From: Streptomyces huiliensis
Lineage (GTDB): Bacteria; Actinomycetota; Actinomycetes; Streptomycetales; Streptomycetaceae
Assembly (NCBI RefSeq): GCF_020037025.1
Contig: NZ_JAIQLH010000053.1
Span: forward strand, 1 to 64,000
Reading direction: 5' to 3'
Length of the DNA: 64,000 nt
A program made the translations under genes and the position numbers. Numbering within the stretch: position 1 is the first letter of the stretch; every line of letters begins with the position of its first letter. The notes beneath the pieces were generated by a model. It was not told where the DNA came from and ran no database searches. It was given only the letters and a program-made list of their open reading frames with translations. Positions 51,346-60,585 of the stretch are shown piece by piece.

Positions 51346-52229
51346 TGGGCGGAACCCTCCACAGACGTTCCGGCGAAATCGTTACCAGAGGGATCATATG
51401 TTCGATCAGGTGCCAGGTGGGCGAAATTCCGCGCGGCGCCTATTTGCCCCGTTCCCCGGCCTCTCCCTGTGGCCGTCCGACGCCGCACTGCGCACCGGTT
51501 CGCGGACTGTCGGCGGTGACGCCGGCGCGCGGTACCGCCCGGCCGCCGGCCCGGCGATAAACCGTGTGCGCCGTGCCCGGCCCCCGGCACCCGAGGGGCT
51601 GCGCCTGGGCGGCTTTGTCGTTAAGTCGCGAGAACGCCTGTAACTCAGCACGGAGAGCTGCTCGTCGGGGAGAGTGACGGCAATGAAGGATGACCGCGAG
51701 GCGATTCGGATCGGTGTCGCACGCAGGCCTACCGGTGCCGAGTACCCAGGCTGCGGAAGGCGGTCAAAGCGGATTCGTGGTTCCTACGTGCGGTTGCCTG
51801 CTGATTTACCCAGCGCCGTGAGGCGTGTGGCCCTCCGCCTGCGGGCCCCGCCGGTTCGCCAGCGCTGACGCCTCCTGCCGACGGCAGACCTTCGCTGGGC
51901 AGGTTCACGGGCCGACCCGCCGCTACGGTGACGCTTGGTCCCAGCAGAAGTTGAGCCGAGTCAAATTTCACCACCATTCACATGCTTTTCGTTACGGCGT
52001 GATGCTGAAACCACCGTCAGGTGTTCTCACTTGAGACCTACGCAGCCTCCTGAGCGAGTTCACCGGCAGACGCTGACGCTCCGTGAGCGTGTATCTTCCC
52101 CTCAATCTGGGTGTCAGGCACAGAGGGCAGGGCGCTGTGCGGGTCCAGGGGGAGGAAGGTGTCGCGGCCGGGGAGCCACCGGGGCCAGCCGGGGGCTCGC
52201 ACCGGGGCCGAGCCCACGTCGAAGACGTC
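51346..52229. other. Long intergenic stretch without a supported gene
   Basis: About 880 bases. A + strand frame at 51674 (64 codons) and a minus-strand frame at 51729-51977 (82 codons) exist but have no convincing protein character. An AT-richer patch at 51955-52035 stands out from its surroundings, and 51405-51416 may hold promoter sequence for the M48 gene. Possibly the decayed end of an IS or TnpB-type element, but I cannot show it. Confidence 0.4.
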
Positions 52230-52795
52230 GCCGAGGCGGGTCTGGGAGTCCCTCGTCGCGGGTGAGCTGCGGGACCTCGCTCACGACCTCGGCTGGCAAC
52301 TCGCAGGCATTGTAGAGATGTTCGGCGCTAAACAGACTTCCGAGAGGACCAGCTCCACACACGCCAGCGAGACCCGGTCCATGAACGGCCTCCAGCCCTC
52401 AGGCGACTGGACGACGACAGGCGGGTCGACGTCGCCCAGATCGCCCGGACGTACGCCCCAGAAGGCGCACCCCTGGTTCTCGCTGCCAAAGCACAGCACA
52501 CCGAAGGGCCTCGTGCACGAAGAGTTCCGAGGGAGGCAGCATCGGGTCCTGATTCTCGAACCACTCCGAACGGCGGCCGTAGAGCAGGTATGCCTCACGC
52601 AGAGCGGTAGGCAGCGACAGACCCAGCCGGCCTTTCGTGTGCCGAAGCTCTTCCTCGCCGAAGCCATCCCCATCGACCAAGGGTGCATACCACCCGGCCG
52701 TGAAGGCCCGGATGAAGGCCCATGCCTCCCACCGGTCCGACGTGCCGTCGAGCATGGCCACAGCTGCATCGAAGTCGCCCACCATGCGGTGGAAC
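52230..52795 (-). pseudogene. SUKH (SMI1/KNR4) family gene broken by frameshifts
   Basis: The minus strand starts with MVGDFDAAVAMLDGTSDRWE and TKGRLGLSLPTALREAYLLY, the SUKH N-terminal pattern. Near 52530 the sense shifts frame to GVLCFGSENQGCAFWGVRPG and DLGDVDPPVVVQSPEGWRPF, the family's middle section. A second shift near 52335 leads to SLFSAEHLYNACELP. At least two frameshifts therefore split one ~185-residue gene. Immunity-type genes of this family often decay once their toxin partner is lost. Confidence 0.75.
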
Positions 52796-53098
52796 GTATC
52801 CCGTTTCGCGCGTAACCGACTGCCGCCTGGCTTTCACCTCGCCTTCCTGCAGGAGCTGGAGGCGGCCAGACGGGACGAATACGACGTCGACCACGTTCTG
52901 GAGGCCAAGTGGGTCGTCGAAGAACAGGCATGGCGGTGGCGCGTACGTGACCTTGAGAACCGGGATCCAGGCGAGTTCTGAACCGGTGACATCAGGGAGG
53001 GCTTGGCCGCTGAGGCGTCCAGGCCCTCCCTGATGCGGACTGGCCGCTAGCTGTACTGACCGGGCACCTTGATTGAGAACAGGGGACCTGACCGGCAA

Positions 53099-54064
53099 TC
53101 ACGATACGGGGGTTGAGTGCCTGTCAGCCAGGTCCCTGGCAAGCTGACTGATGCGTGCGCGGGCCGCCTCAGGGGCGAGCACCTCGATGTGGTCACCGAA
53201 CTGAAGAAGCTGACGCACCGACTCGATGTCGGGGTAGCGCACGACGACGACGCACGAGCCCTTTTCCGCGTCGGAGACATGGTGGATGCGGGTGCCGAGG
53301 ATGCGCCGCGCCAGGTCGAGGCCCCTTTCCGGCAGGCGGATGGTCACGCTCACGCGATCTCGCTCCTCAGTGCGTTTCTTCAACACGGCCCATCTGGTGC
53401 GGAGGGTTTCGCCTGGTTGGAGCACGGCTGGTGCGTCTAGCTGTTCGAAGGCCGACAGGCGTTCCAGAGCGAGCAGCCGGCTGTCGCCCTGGTCATCGGC
53501 GACGAGATACCAGCGGCCTGATTTCGCCACGATCCCGTACGGGTCGACCACCCGTGTCGAGGCCTGGCTCTCGGCGCTGCGCCGGTACAGGATTCGAAGG
53601 CGTCGCCGGTGTCGCAGGGTCGAGGCCAGATCCGCTACTTCGACCGCTGCCTCGGGGGCGGCAAACCACGCGGTGCTGTCGACAAGTACAAGGTCAGCCA
53701 GCCGCAGCGGGCTCGGCGACTCAGGTGCTGCTGCCTGGCGGGCGGCGATCTTGCGCTCGGCCGACTCCCACGCCGCAGTTAGGCCCATTCGCTCACGTAA
53801 TGCGCTGTCCAAGCCGGCCACGGATAGGGCCTCCAGTTCTGGTGGTTCCAGATGGGATGCGCTGAGCCGTGCACTGGGGAGCAGGACGATCCCGCCGTTC
53901 CGCCCACGTTCGGCATAAACGGGCACGCCCGCTGTCGATAGCGCCTCGACGTCCCGCAGCACAGTCCGCCGGGACACCTCAAGACGCGCGGCGAGCTCCG
54001 TGGTAGTGAGCCGCTGACGGGTCTGCAGGATGAGCAGGAGATGCAGGAGCCTTGAAGCCTTCAT
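53099..54064 (-). CDS. WYL-domain transcriptional regulator, 321 aa
   Basis: DeoR-type helix-turn-helix at residues ~1-60 (MKASRLLHLLLILQTRQRLT, ELAARLEVSRRTVLRDVEAL) followed by a WYL domain (~140-220; RLRILYRR, then VVDPYGIVAKSGRWYLVA with the G-R-W-Y-L signature) and a C-terminal WCX extension. ATG 54064 begins the standard first helix. It is divergent from a VOC-family gene 97 bases away, which it most likely regulates in response to a ligand bound by the WYL domain. Confidence 0.9.
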   Translation of the reverse strand: MKASRLLHLLLILQTRQRLTTTELAARLEVSRRTVLRDVEALSTAGVPVYAERGRNGGIVLLPSARLSASHLEPPELEALSVAGLDSALRERMGLTAAWESAERKIAARQAAAPESPSPLRLADLVLVDSTAWFAAPEAAVEVADLASTLRHRRRLRILYRRSAESQASTRVVDPYGIVAKSGRWYLVADDQGDSRLLALERLSAFEQLDAPAVLQPGETLRTRWAVLKKRTEERDRVSVTIRLPERGLDLARRILGTRIHHVSDAEKGSCVVVVRYPDIESVRQLLQFGDHIEVLAPEAARARISQLARDLADRHSTPVS

Positions 54065-54160
54065 GCTCACCCATGTTCTCAGAAAAGGTGACAGGTTCCG
54101 TCGCGATTGCGCGATCCACTGGGTGCTGGACCGAGCAATCAACGAGTTGAGGAGCACTCC

Positions 54161-54526
54161 ATGCCCGCACCGAACCTGTTCTTGATCGGCGTCCGCGACG
54201 CCGAGGCCGCCACCGCCTTCTACAGCGACCTGTTCGAGATCGAACCGACCTTCACCAGTCCCCACTACGTAGCCTTCGAAGCTGCCCCCGGTGTCCTGTT
54301 CGCACTGTGGACGGGCTACAGCGAGCACGCGGTCCCAGGCCTCCCCCGTACGACAGAGATCGGACTCATGGTGCCGGGGCCATCGCAGGCGATTGACGAG
54401 ATCTTCACGAGGTGGGCCTCGAAGGGGGCCCACGTTGTGCAGGAGCCGCATGATGCTGTCTTCGGCCGCACGTTCGTGATTACGGACCCTGACGGCAACC
54501 TCATCCGAGTCTCCCCGGTCGACTGA
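54161..54526 (+). CDS. VOC-superfamily (glyoxalase-like) protein, 121 aa
   Basis: Single vicinal-oxygen-chelate domain: LFLIGVRDAEAATAFYSDLF (residues ~5-24) and the closing VFGRTFVITDPDGNLIRV (~100-117). Such proteins are dioxygenases, lyases or drug-binding resistance proteins. Metal ligands are not all obvious. The ATG with TTGAGGAG upstream is well supported. Divergent from the WYL regulator, so a regulator-target pair is likely. Confidence 0.88.
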   Translation: MPAPNLFLIGVRDAEAATAFYSDLFEIEPTFTSPHYVAFEAAPGVLFALWTGYSEHAVPGLPRTTEIGLMVPGPSQAIDEIFTRWASKGAHVVQEPHDAVFGRTFVITDPDGNLIRVSPVD

Positions 54527-54557
54527 CCTGCATTATCCCTCCTCGCATGTCTCCAAG

Positions 54558-54594
54558 CTGAAGGGCCGGCCACACACCATGGCCGGCCCTTCAG
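54558..54594 (+). terminator. 14-bp hairpin after the VOC gene
   Basis: CTGAAGGGCCGGCC (54558-54571) pairs perfectly with 54581-54594 across a 9-base loop, 32 bases after the stop codon. No T-tract follows, but the stem is long and GC-rich, as is usual in Streptomyces terminators. Confidence 0.75.
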
Positions 54595-54613
54595 CCTGTC
54601 CAGGAGCTCAGAA

Positions 54614-54710
54614 ATGTCGCATTCGAACGCGGCCCCCACCCCGCGCCACCGGCTGAAATCCGCTCTCGTCGCTGACGACGGCTGGCCAATCAGCGAAATC
54701 GCGAGGAGTG
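54614..54710 (+). pseudogene. IS481-like transposase N-terminal fragment
   Basis: MSHSNAAPTPRHRLKSALVA then DDGWPISEIARS closely follows the N-terminal helix-turn-helix of IS481-group transposases (MSHANA-type start, then DGWP). It breaks down after ~32 codons. The remainder up to 55124 shows only Arg/Pro-rich frames and no gene that I can support. Confidence 0.6.
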
Positions 54711-55124
54711 GACGGTCCTCGCCCGTCGTCCCACCTGGCCCGTGCACTGACCGCGCGGTACGGGCCCGGCCCCATCGTCTCCCACACCCCAGGGCCCGTC
54801 GACGGAACCCCCGCCGGGCGCGGCTCGCCCTGGACATCGCCGAGGCCGTGCGCACCTGTCACTGCGACGGCTGCATCAACAGGGACGGGGCGGATATCAC
54901 GAGCGCCTCCGCCGGTACGTCCAACGGCGAACTCCCGGGCCGGCGGTGACGTCATCGGCAGGTCACACTGCCGGATCCACCTCGCGGGGGGGGGAACATG
55001 GCCTGTCGTCTGGGCCCCTGAGCGGTCGCGCCAGCCGAGGTCGCTGAGCAACTCGTCGCTCGCCGCGCACTGAGGCCTGAGGCGGATTCACCACCTGAGC
55101 GATCAGGTTCGAGAGAGCATTCGC

Positions 55125-55517
55125 GTGCGAAGGCCCGATGCCGTTACCGGATACGGCCGCGAGAGAATCAGGCTCATAGGGATTGACCTGCAGTTGCACA
55201 ACAGCCGCCCACACTGGCCCAGCCGGCGCTCGAAGCGCAAGCCGACGCTGATCCGCCAGTCCGGCGAGTACGGGGAAGCATTGGCTCAGCTGATCGCCCG
55301 GCTTCCCACCAACACCTCGGGAAGGCTCTGGACGGTCGACCCCTATAACGACACCGTCTTCAACGAACAAGAGGCTGAAGCCGCGCTCCGCGAGATCCCG
55401 GACCTCCTGGACCGCTGCACTGACGACATCCAGGCCAATGCGGTCCGCGACCTAGCGACCTATCTGCAGGACTGTGCCATCACTCCCGGCAGCTACCGGG
55501 TCTTCGACGGATACTAG
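55125..55517 (+). CDS. Hypothetical protein, 130 aa
   Basis: Family not recognised. The frame has good protein character after the first ~30 residues: SGEYGEALAQLIARLPTNTS, RLWTVDPYNDTVFNEQEAEA and LLDRCTDDIQANAVRDLATY. Size and style resemble small actinobacterial stress- or immunity-type proteins found near SUKH genes. The start is uncertain (ATG or GTG near 55125); a more internal start such as near the RLIGIDLQLH segment is possible. Confidence 0.55.
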   Translation: MRRPDAVTGYGRERIRLIGIDLQLHNSRPHWPSRRSKRKPTLIRQSGEYGEALAQLIARLPTNTSGRLWTVDPYNDTVFNEQEAEAALREIPDLLDRCTDDIQANAVRDLATYLQDCAITPGSYRVFDGY

Positions 55518-55579
55518 ACAGACCAGCGGCAGCTGCAGGAACACGCTCAGCGGGCGATCGGCTACTCGGCCGACGGCAC

Positions 55580-56296
55580 CTACGGGTGTGTGTCGCCCGG
55601 GGTGTGCGCCGACGTTCGACCCGGGTTGGGGTTCAACTGCAGCCAGGCGTCCAAGGCAGCCCGTAGCTTGATCACCTCGCCGTGGTCGAGCGCGTCGCCG
55701 GCCGCCCCCACATGCAGCCGGACGGTCTCGGCTGTAATGCGGTAGCCGACCGGCCGCCGCGGCGATGAGGTGATCGTCTCTCCCTGGGCCAGAAGCCGGG
55801 CGTAGCCCATGGAGATCGGGGGCTTCCGTGGCTGCGCGGGGGCAGCTCGCTGGCGGGGCACGGTCCGCCGTCGTGCCGGAAGCCCGACGGTCGTGTAGAA
55901 GTCGAAGATCGCCTGTTCCAGCTCCTTCGGGCTGCCGAGAGGCATGCCGACGAACTCGTCGAGTAGCCGTGGGTCCGGTTTGGGGGCGTTAGGGCCGTAG
56001 GGGTGCGGGTGCAGAACGGGTTCGTCCCTCTCCAAACGCACGCAGGACGGAGGGATAAGAACCCGGTTGTATCCGCGGCGCAGACGGTCGGCGTGCTCAG
56101 TCCTAAAGGCGGCGACCTGCGTGTGAACCGGGTACTCACCATGGGAGACGCGCGGGGGCCGAACGCGCCCGCGTTGCCCGTGCAGTCCCTCGGCCAAGTG
56201 CAGCCGGCCGGACTGTGTCACGATCACGGTGGCCTGGCGCGTCCCAGTGCCCAGCCGGAAACCCACTACGACAGTTGCCATGTGCCCACCCACCAC
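55580..56296 (-). CDS. Hypothetical protein, 238 aa
   Basis: Family not recognised. The N-terminal 60 residues look beta-rich (MATVVVGFRLGTGTRQATVI, VTQSGRLHLAEGLHGQ), the middle has PPSCVRLERDEPVLHPHPYG, and the C-terminal half has regulated-looking helices (LGSPKELEQAIFDFYTTVGL). The last residues are Pro/Thr-rich. The start is uncertain: the first Met or the second (MATVVVG). Alone on this strand, 156 bases from the next gene upstream. Confidence 0.5.
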   Translation of the reverse strand: MVGGHMATVVVGFRLGTGTRQATVIVTQSGRLHLAEGLHGQRGRVRPPRVSHGEYPVHTQVAAFRTEHADRLRRGYNRVLIPPSCVRLERDEPVLHPHPYGPNAPKPDPRLLDEFVGMPLGSPKELEQAIFDFYTTVGLPARRRTVPRQRAAPAQPRKPPISMGYARLLAQGETITSSPRRPVGYRITAETVRLHVGAAGDALDHGEVIKLRAALDAWLQLNPNPGRTSAHTPGDTHP

Positions 56297-56452
56297 TTCT
56301 CAGCATGTGTGCGGGAGACGCTAGCCGAGCCGGGCAGGGATGCGCAGCGGTGCACAGGACGCCTACGCCACTGCGCTACCGCGGATAGGACGGCGCTGAG
56401 GGGTCTCGCAGCCATACCCGTCGCGACGGGTCCTTGCCGGGTGCTGGAGAGA

Positions 56453-56983
56453 TCAGTGCGCCAATCTCAAGAGGGTGGCAAAGGCCGGCCTGGCGAAACC
56501 GGCAGGGAACAGTTGCAGGACGGTGGCCCGGTCCGGTGCTGTGATGACGTAGTACCGGGCCAGGTAGGAAAGGCCGCCCCAGCCTTCTCGGGCATGGGCG
56601 CGCATCAGGACACGGCCAGACCTCGTGCAGGCGATCCACGGAACGAGGACGAGACCGGCCAAGTCCTGTCCGTCCTCCCCTGCTGCCTCCGGGACGGTGC
56701 TTCCGTCACCTTCGATCAGCCGCACCAGGCGGGGAGTGCCGTCGTCCTGGCACTGGAGAAGCTGGCGTGTGAGGGCCTCCCTCTCGCCCCAGGTCTCCGC
56801 GAGCACGGAGATTTGGGCCTTGACCGTCTGGCTGATCGGCACCTGGTGACCGAGGATGCCCGAGACGAGCAGGCCAAGCCCCGCCTCCTGCTCGCCGATG
56901 GCCCAGCAGTCCTCGACTTCCTGGGCTTCGGTCTCCGGCAGCAGGCCGGCGAGCCGGTTCCAGGTGACGGTGTCGTCGGTCAT
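56453..56983 (-). CDS. Conserved hypothetical protein, 176 aa
   Basis: MTDDTVTWNRLAGLLPETEA start, then EDCWAIGEQEAGLGLLVSGI (residues ~30-50) and VKAQISVLAETWGEREALTR. I have seen this W-x2-GEQEAGL pattern in uncharacterised Streptomyces proteins but know no function. The ATG 56983 is preferred over a codon 30 bases upstream because the extra residues are Ala/Ser-rich and unlike the rest. Confidence 0.6.
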   Translation of the reverse strand: MTDDTVTWNRLAGLLPETEAQEVEDCWAIGEQEAGLGLLVSGILGHQVPISQTVKAQISVLAETWGEREALTRQLLQCQDDGTPRLVRLIEGDGSTVPEAAGEDGQDLAGLVLVPWIACTRSGRVLMRAHAREGWGGLSYLARYYVITAPDRATVLQLFPAGFARPAFATLLRLAH

Positions 56984-57210
56984 CCGGCAGAGGCTACCGG
57001 CTGACGCCGCCACCGCCCTTCGCTCTGCTCATCGTGCTCTGTCTCACCCGGCCCGCCGGCCATCTCGGGAGGCCGGTCCGGCCACCCCCGTCTCTGCAGA
57101 GGGCCGCGGCCAGTTTGGCAAGCTCGGCGCCCACGCTGCCCCACGCTGTGTGGTCGGGGGAAGGGCACCATCCTCAACGCCCTGGCGCATGCTGCTGTCA
57201 GTTGTGGCGG

Positions 57211-57435
57211 TCACAAGGCCGTCGACATGCCCGAGGAACAGATTGGGGAGGCGTGCAGCGTCCCGTGCGCTGTACGGGCGAGCGGCCGAGCTGTGAGCGG
57301 CTGCTGCTGTGCCTGGTTGTTGTCGGGTTGGTCCGCTGCGAGTGGGGTGTGCAGGATCATCCTCAGCAGGGTGAGGATGTGCAGGAACGCGGCGAAGATC
57401 AGCAGGGTGGCCAGCGTGTCGTTGGCCTCGGACAC
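57211..57435 (-). CDS. Small membrane protein, 74 aa
   Basis: One N-terminal membrane helix (LATLLIFAAFLHILTLLRMI, residues ~8-27) followed by a short polar tail with a Gln-rich patch (NNQAQQQ). No family recognised. Its neighbour at 57505-57846 is a second short membrane-associated protein on the same strand 69 bases upstream, and the two may be co-transcribed. Confidence 0.5.
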   Translation of the reverse strand: MSEANDTLATLLIFAAFLHILTLLRMILHTPLAADQPDNNQAQQQPLTARPLARTAHGTLHASPICSSGMSTAL

Positions 57436-57504
57436 GGTCCCCCTTCTCAGTCGAGGCGGCGCGTTGGTACGCCGTCGTCGTGGGGACTTCTGCGGGGCGG
57501 CGGG

Positions 57505-57846
57505 TTAGCCCCGCGACTGCTCGGGTGGTGTCGCCTCAGCGGGTCGGGACGTGGCCGTGCAAGAGGACCTCCCCGGAGCGGCCCGCAGGGTGTCCAGGGC
57601 TGCTTTGTGCCAGGCCAAGGACAGCTGCACCGGCTCCTCGGGCACCATCACGGTGGCGGTACCGGTCAGCGTCAGGGCGTGGAAGCAGCCGCCGACCACG
57701 TGGACGGAAGCGGTCACCACGAGCATCGACAAACAACACCAGGCGAAGCCGCAGTCCAGCACGTTGCTCACGATGTCGCTGTAAACATCTGCGCACGTCG
57801 CCCGCATCGACCCGGCCGGCATCGGACCGGACCCGCCCTTCGGCAC
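57505..57846 (-). CDS. Small membrane-associated hypothetical protein, 113 aa
   Basis: Central hydrophobic region CGFAWCCLSMLVVTASVHVV followed by GGCFHALTLTGTATVMVPEE. Cys-rich in the membrane part (five Cys). No family recognised. The start could be GTG 57846 or an internal ATG (57822 or 57807). Same direction as the 74-aa membrane protein downstream and the anchored protein (57972-58784) upstream. Confidence 0.45.
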   Translation of the reverse strand: MPKGGSGPMPAGSMRATCADVYSDIVSNVLDCGFAWCCLSMLVVTASVHVVGGCFHALTLTGTATVMVPEEPVQLSLAWHKAALDTLRAAPGRSSCTATSRPAEATPPEQSRG

Positions 57847-57971
57847 CCGCCTTGGCGCTCAGGCGCCGGTGTGAGGCGGGCGACTGCGGACGGGCAGCCG
57901 CGAGGTGGAGCTGGGTGAGGTGGCGGCGGTGTACTACCGCCGCCCCGTCGGAGGCGGGCGGGTCGCGGCGT

Positions 57972-58784
57972 CTATCCCACCGGCACCCGCATCTCGCTGC
58001 GCGCCACCGCAGCCTTCCGCGCGAGGACATCAAGGGACACCGGTTCAGCGGCATCGGCGATGGTCACGACGGCGACGGTGCTGTGATCGCTCCACCCACA
58101 TGCTCCTACGGGGTTCTGCCGGAAAGTGAAGACCTCGCAGCTGACGGGCTCGTCGACGCCCGGCACGGCCACCGGGTGGGGCTGGGTGGTCACTTCGACG
58201 CCGTCGTGCTCGGTCAGGCCCTTGAACATCTGCTCCAGCGCGTATTTGGGGTCGGAGACCTCGCCGTAGATTCCGCTGGCGACCAGCGTGCCCTGCTCGC
58301 CGGACGTGGCCTTGTACTGTCCGCCCGCACCACGCATGTTGTGTCCGCTGGCACCGTCGCGCTGCCCGGCCAGACCGTCGTCCATCATCTGCGTGATGTC
58401 CTTGGACAGCGTGTACTGGCCATCGATCAGGGTGGGCGGCACGGTGAGCCGGTATCGCTGCCGAGAGGAGCCGGACTTGTGCGGCGAACCGCCGGCGTTG
58501 TCGGCAGACGACGCGGACGACGATGCCGTGTCCTTGCTGTCGTGACCGCCGGCCACGGAGACGACGACAGCTCCGAGCGCGACGACGCCCACCAGAGCAC
58601 CTGCGATAATGCCCACTATCGCCCCGGGCCCCAGCGTCTTGCCCGGACCCGGCGTCGCCGGCACACCCCTCCCGGTCACCTGCGGCTGCTGCGGGTAGTG
58701 CTGAACCTGGGGCGGGGGGCCGTAAGGCGGCTGCGTGGGCTGGTGGTTCATCGGCTGCTCCTTCTGATTCGGTGTATGCATCAC
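57972..58784 (-). CDS. Membrane-anchored extracytoplasmic protein, 270 aa
   Basis: A Pro/Gln-rich cytoplasmic tail (residues ~1-50; PPYGPPPQVQHYPQQPQ) precedes a single membrane helix (GPGAIVGIIAGALVGVVALG, ~52-75), a Ser-rich linker and a ~170-residue outer domain with two Cys (EPVSCEVFTF and GACGWSD) that could form a disulfide. This layout is common among Streptomyces surface proteins of unknown function. The preferred start is one of two Met (MMHT or the later MNHQ). Confidence 0.65.
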   Translation of the reverse strand: MMHTPNQKEQPMNHQPTQPPYGPPPQVQHYPQQPQVTGRGVPATPGPGKTLGPGAIVGIIAGALVGVVALGAVVVSVAGGHDSKDTASSSASSADNAGGSPHKSGSSRQRYRLTVPPTLIDGQYTLSKDITQMMDDGLAGQRDGASGHNMRGAGGQYKATSGEQGTLVASGIYGEVSDPKYALEQMFKGLTEHDGVEVTTQPHPVAVPGVDEPVSCEVFTFRQNPVGACGWSDHSTVAVVTIADAAEPVSLDVLARKAAVARSEMRVPVG

Positions 58785-59014
58785 GCACCGTAGGCCACGT
58801 CAGTTCCACCGGCGTACCGACTTTCGCCATACATCGGACTGATCGCAGCGCTCAAACCGCTACGCACCTGGACGCGCCCACAGCTGTGCTGTGGCCGGCC
58901 CGTCACTGAGCCAGAGCGCTTCCATCAACTGTCCTGCGGTCATGGGGAAGGACATTAACCGGGTGCACTGACAAGCGGCCGGCTGCTCCGGGAGGAAGAG
59001 CCACTGGCATGCTC

Positions 59015-60168
59015 TACTGACTTTGTCGGTGTGTTGTCGTGGGGCTGACGAGTGGTGATCGTCGCGGTATGCCGTGGACATGAGGTATCCGCAGGGTGGT
59101 GGACTGACCGATGAGCGGCGGGTGTTCCGTGAGCGGATCCGCCTGGAAGCGGCGGAGCTGTTCGGCCAGGGGTTGTCCAGTGCTGTGATCGCCAGGCGGT
59201 TACGGGTGAGTGTGCGCTCGGTGCAACGGTGGTGGAAGACATACAACGCCGGCGGGCGGCAGGCACTGCGTTCGCGGGGGCCCGCGTCCCTGCCCAAGCT
59301 GAGTGACAGGCTGTTCGCGGCTCTGGAAGAGGAGCTGGACAAAGGAGCGGTCGCGCACGGCTGACCGGACCAGCGGTGGACTCTGTCACGGATCAGGACG
59401 CTGATCGGCCGCCGGTTCCACAAGACCATGACACTCTCCGGCATCGCGAAGATGCTGCACCGGCACGGCTGGAGTCATCAGGTCCCCGCCCGGCGCGCGC
59501 TGGAGCGGGACGAGGCGGCGGTGGCCGGGTGGGTGAAGGAGACGTGGCCGCTGGTGGAAGCACCGCGGCGGCGCTCGGGGCCTACGTCGTGTTCAAGGAC
59601 GAAGCGGGCTTCTTGATGACGCCGCCGACCAGCCGCACGTGGGCCCGGCGTGGCCGGACCCCGGTCATCAGGGTCCGGGGAGGTTCACGCGGCCGGATCT
59701 CGGTGGCCGCCCTGTGCTGTTACAGACCGGGCGAACGCTCCCGTCTCATCTACCGGCCTGTGGTCCATACACGTCACCTGACGCCCAAAGGACGTCGCAG
59801 TTTCGCCTGGACCGACTACCGCGACCTGCTCTTGGCCGCCCACCGGCAGCTCGGGGCCCCGATCGTGCTCGTCTGGGACAATCTGAACACCCACCGCACG
59901 GCCGGCATGCGCGACTTCATCGCCTCGCACGACTGGATCACAGCCTTCCACCTGCCGTCGTATGCACTCGACCTCAACCCCGTCGAGGGCATCTGGTCCC
60001 TCCTGCGGCGCAGCAGCCAGGCCGACACCGCCTTCACCAGTGCCGGCCAGCTCCTTCGAGCCCTACGTCGCGGCCTCCGTGAGATCCAGTACCGCAGCCA
60101 CCTCATCGACGGATGCCTCGCCGCAACCGGGCTCCACACCTGACGACACCACGCCTACAAGCTCAGTA
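59015..60168 (+). mobile_element. IS630-family insertion sequence with TA target duplication
   Basis: Terminal inverted repeats: left 59017-59040 (CTGACTTTGTCGGTGTGTTG...) and right 60143-60166 match at roughly 19 of 24 positions. Both ends are flanked by TA (59015-59016 and 60167-60168), the characteristic IS630/Tc1-type target duplication. The element is ~1.15 kb, normal for the family. The single transposase gene is broken, so the element is immobile unless helped in trans. Confidence 0.85.
59074..60143 (+). pseudogene. IS630 transposase, nonsense and frameshift mutated
   Basis: The N-terminal helix-turn-helix is intact (AARRL-type: SSAVIARRLRVSVRSVQRWW). A TGA at 59362 interrupts VAHG*PDQRWTL, where relatives have Trp (TGG). 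The same frame continues to ~59565 (TLSGIAKMLHRHGWSHQVPA), then sense shifts to GAYVVFKDEAGFLMTPPTSR (first catalytic Asp), VLVWDNLNTHR (second) and DLNPVEGIW (Glu). All catalytic residues survive. The frameshift could in principle be programmed, but together with the stop codon it indicates decay. Confidence 0.85.
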
Positions 60169-60413
60169 AGTGCCGTGTGACGCCTCCCCGCCCCTGCCTC
60201 CCTCTCCCCGGTTCCCGCCCCCCGGTGGTGATGACGAGTTCGCTGCCCGGTGTCACAGCCACCTTGCACACGGTGTGACCGCCGCCTCCCCCGCCGCCGC
60301 CACCCCCACCGCCTCCATCCCCCGTGCCGAGGGAACGACCGGCCGCTCCCCCACCGCCCCCCTCCGCCTCCGCCCCCACCGGCGCCCCACAGAGAGACCG
60401 TCATCGAGTTCAC
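60169..60413 (-). pseudogene. Glycine-rich protein gene broken by a frameshift, abutting IS630
   Basis: The minus strand starts MNSMTVSLWGAGGGGGGGG with a GGGAG site. Near 60365, inside a G-run, sense shifts frame to GTGDGGGG..., then GHTVCKVAVTPGSELVITTG and stops at the IS630 right end. The pattern (VxLWGAGGGGGG, then a C-x-V-x-V-x-P-G strand) is the same family as the intact protein at 61210-62301. It is a second, dead copy next to which the IS inserted. Confidence 0.65.
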
Positions 60414-60426
60414 TCCCTGGGGAACA

Positions 60427-60585
60427 GTGAACGGGTACCTGCCCCAGCGGGAGTACGTGACCGAGCCGCTGCCGGCTGCCGTTACGGGTGCGGCGGAGAA
60501 GGCGGAGGCGGCCAGGACGAGGGCCGTGGAACAGGCGATCCGTCTGACGGACGGTCGGAAAGTTCACGTGGTCATGAGTAGGTGA
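60427..60585 (+). CDS. Small hypothetical protein, 52 aa
   Basis: VNGYLPQREYVTEPLPAAVT start, then an Ala/Glu/Arg-rich helix (GAAEKAEAARTRAVEQAI) ending KVHVVMSR. Divergent from the broken glycine-rich gene 13 bases away. The frame has normal protein character, but there is no family and no strong ribosome binding site. Confidence 0.4.
   Translation: MNGYLPQREYVTEPLPAAVTGAAEKAEAARTRAVEQAIRLTDGRKVHVVMSR

Noticed and set aside
51729..51977. Minus-strand frame considered as a TnpB C-terminal remnant
   Set aside because: It only vaguely resembles the low-complexity tail of such proteins. No RuvC or zinc-finger motif and no convincing element end are present.
59362..59580. Programmed recoding of the IS630 transposase
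   Set aside because: A frameshift alone could be programmed, but the additional TGA replacing Trp is best explained by mutation.
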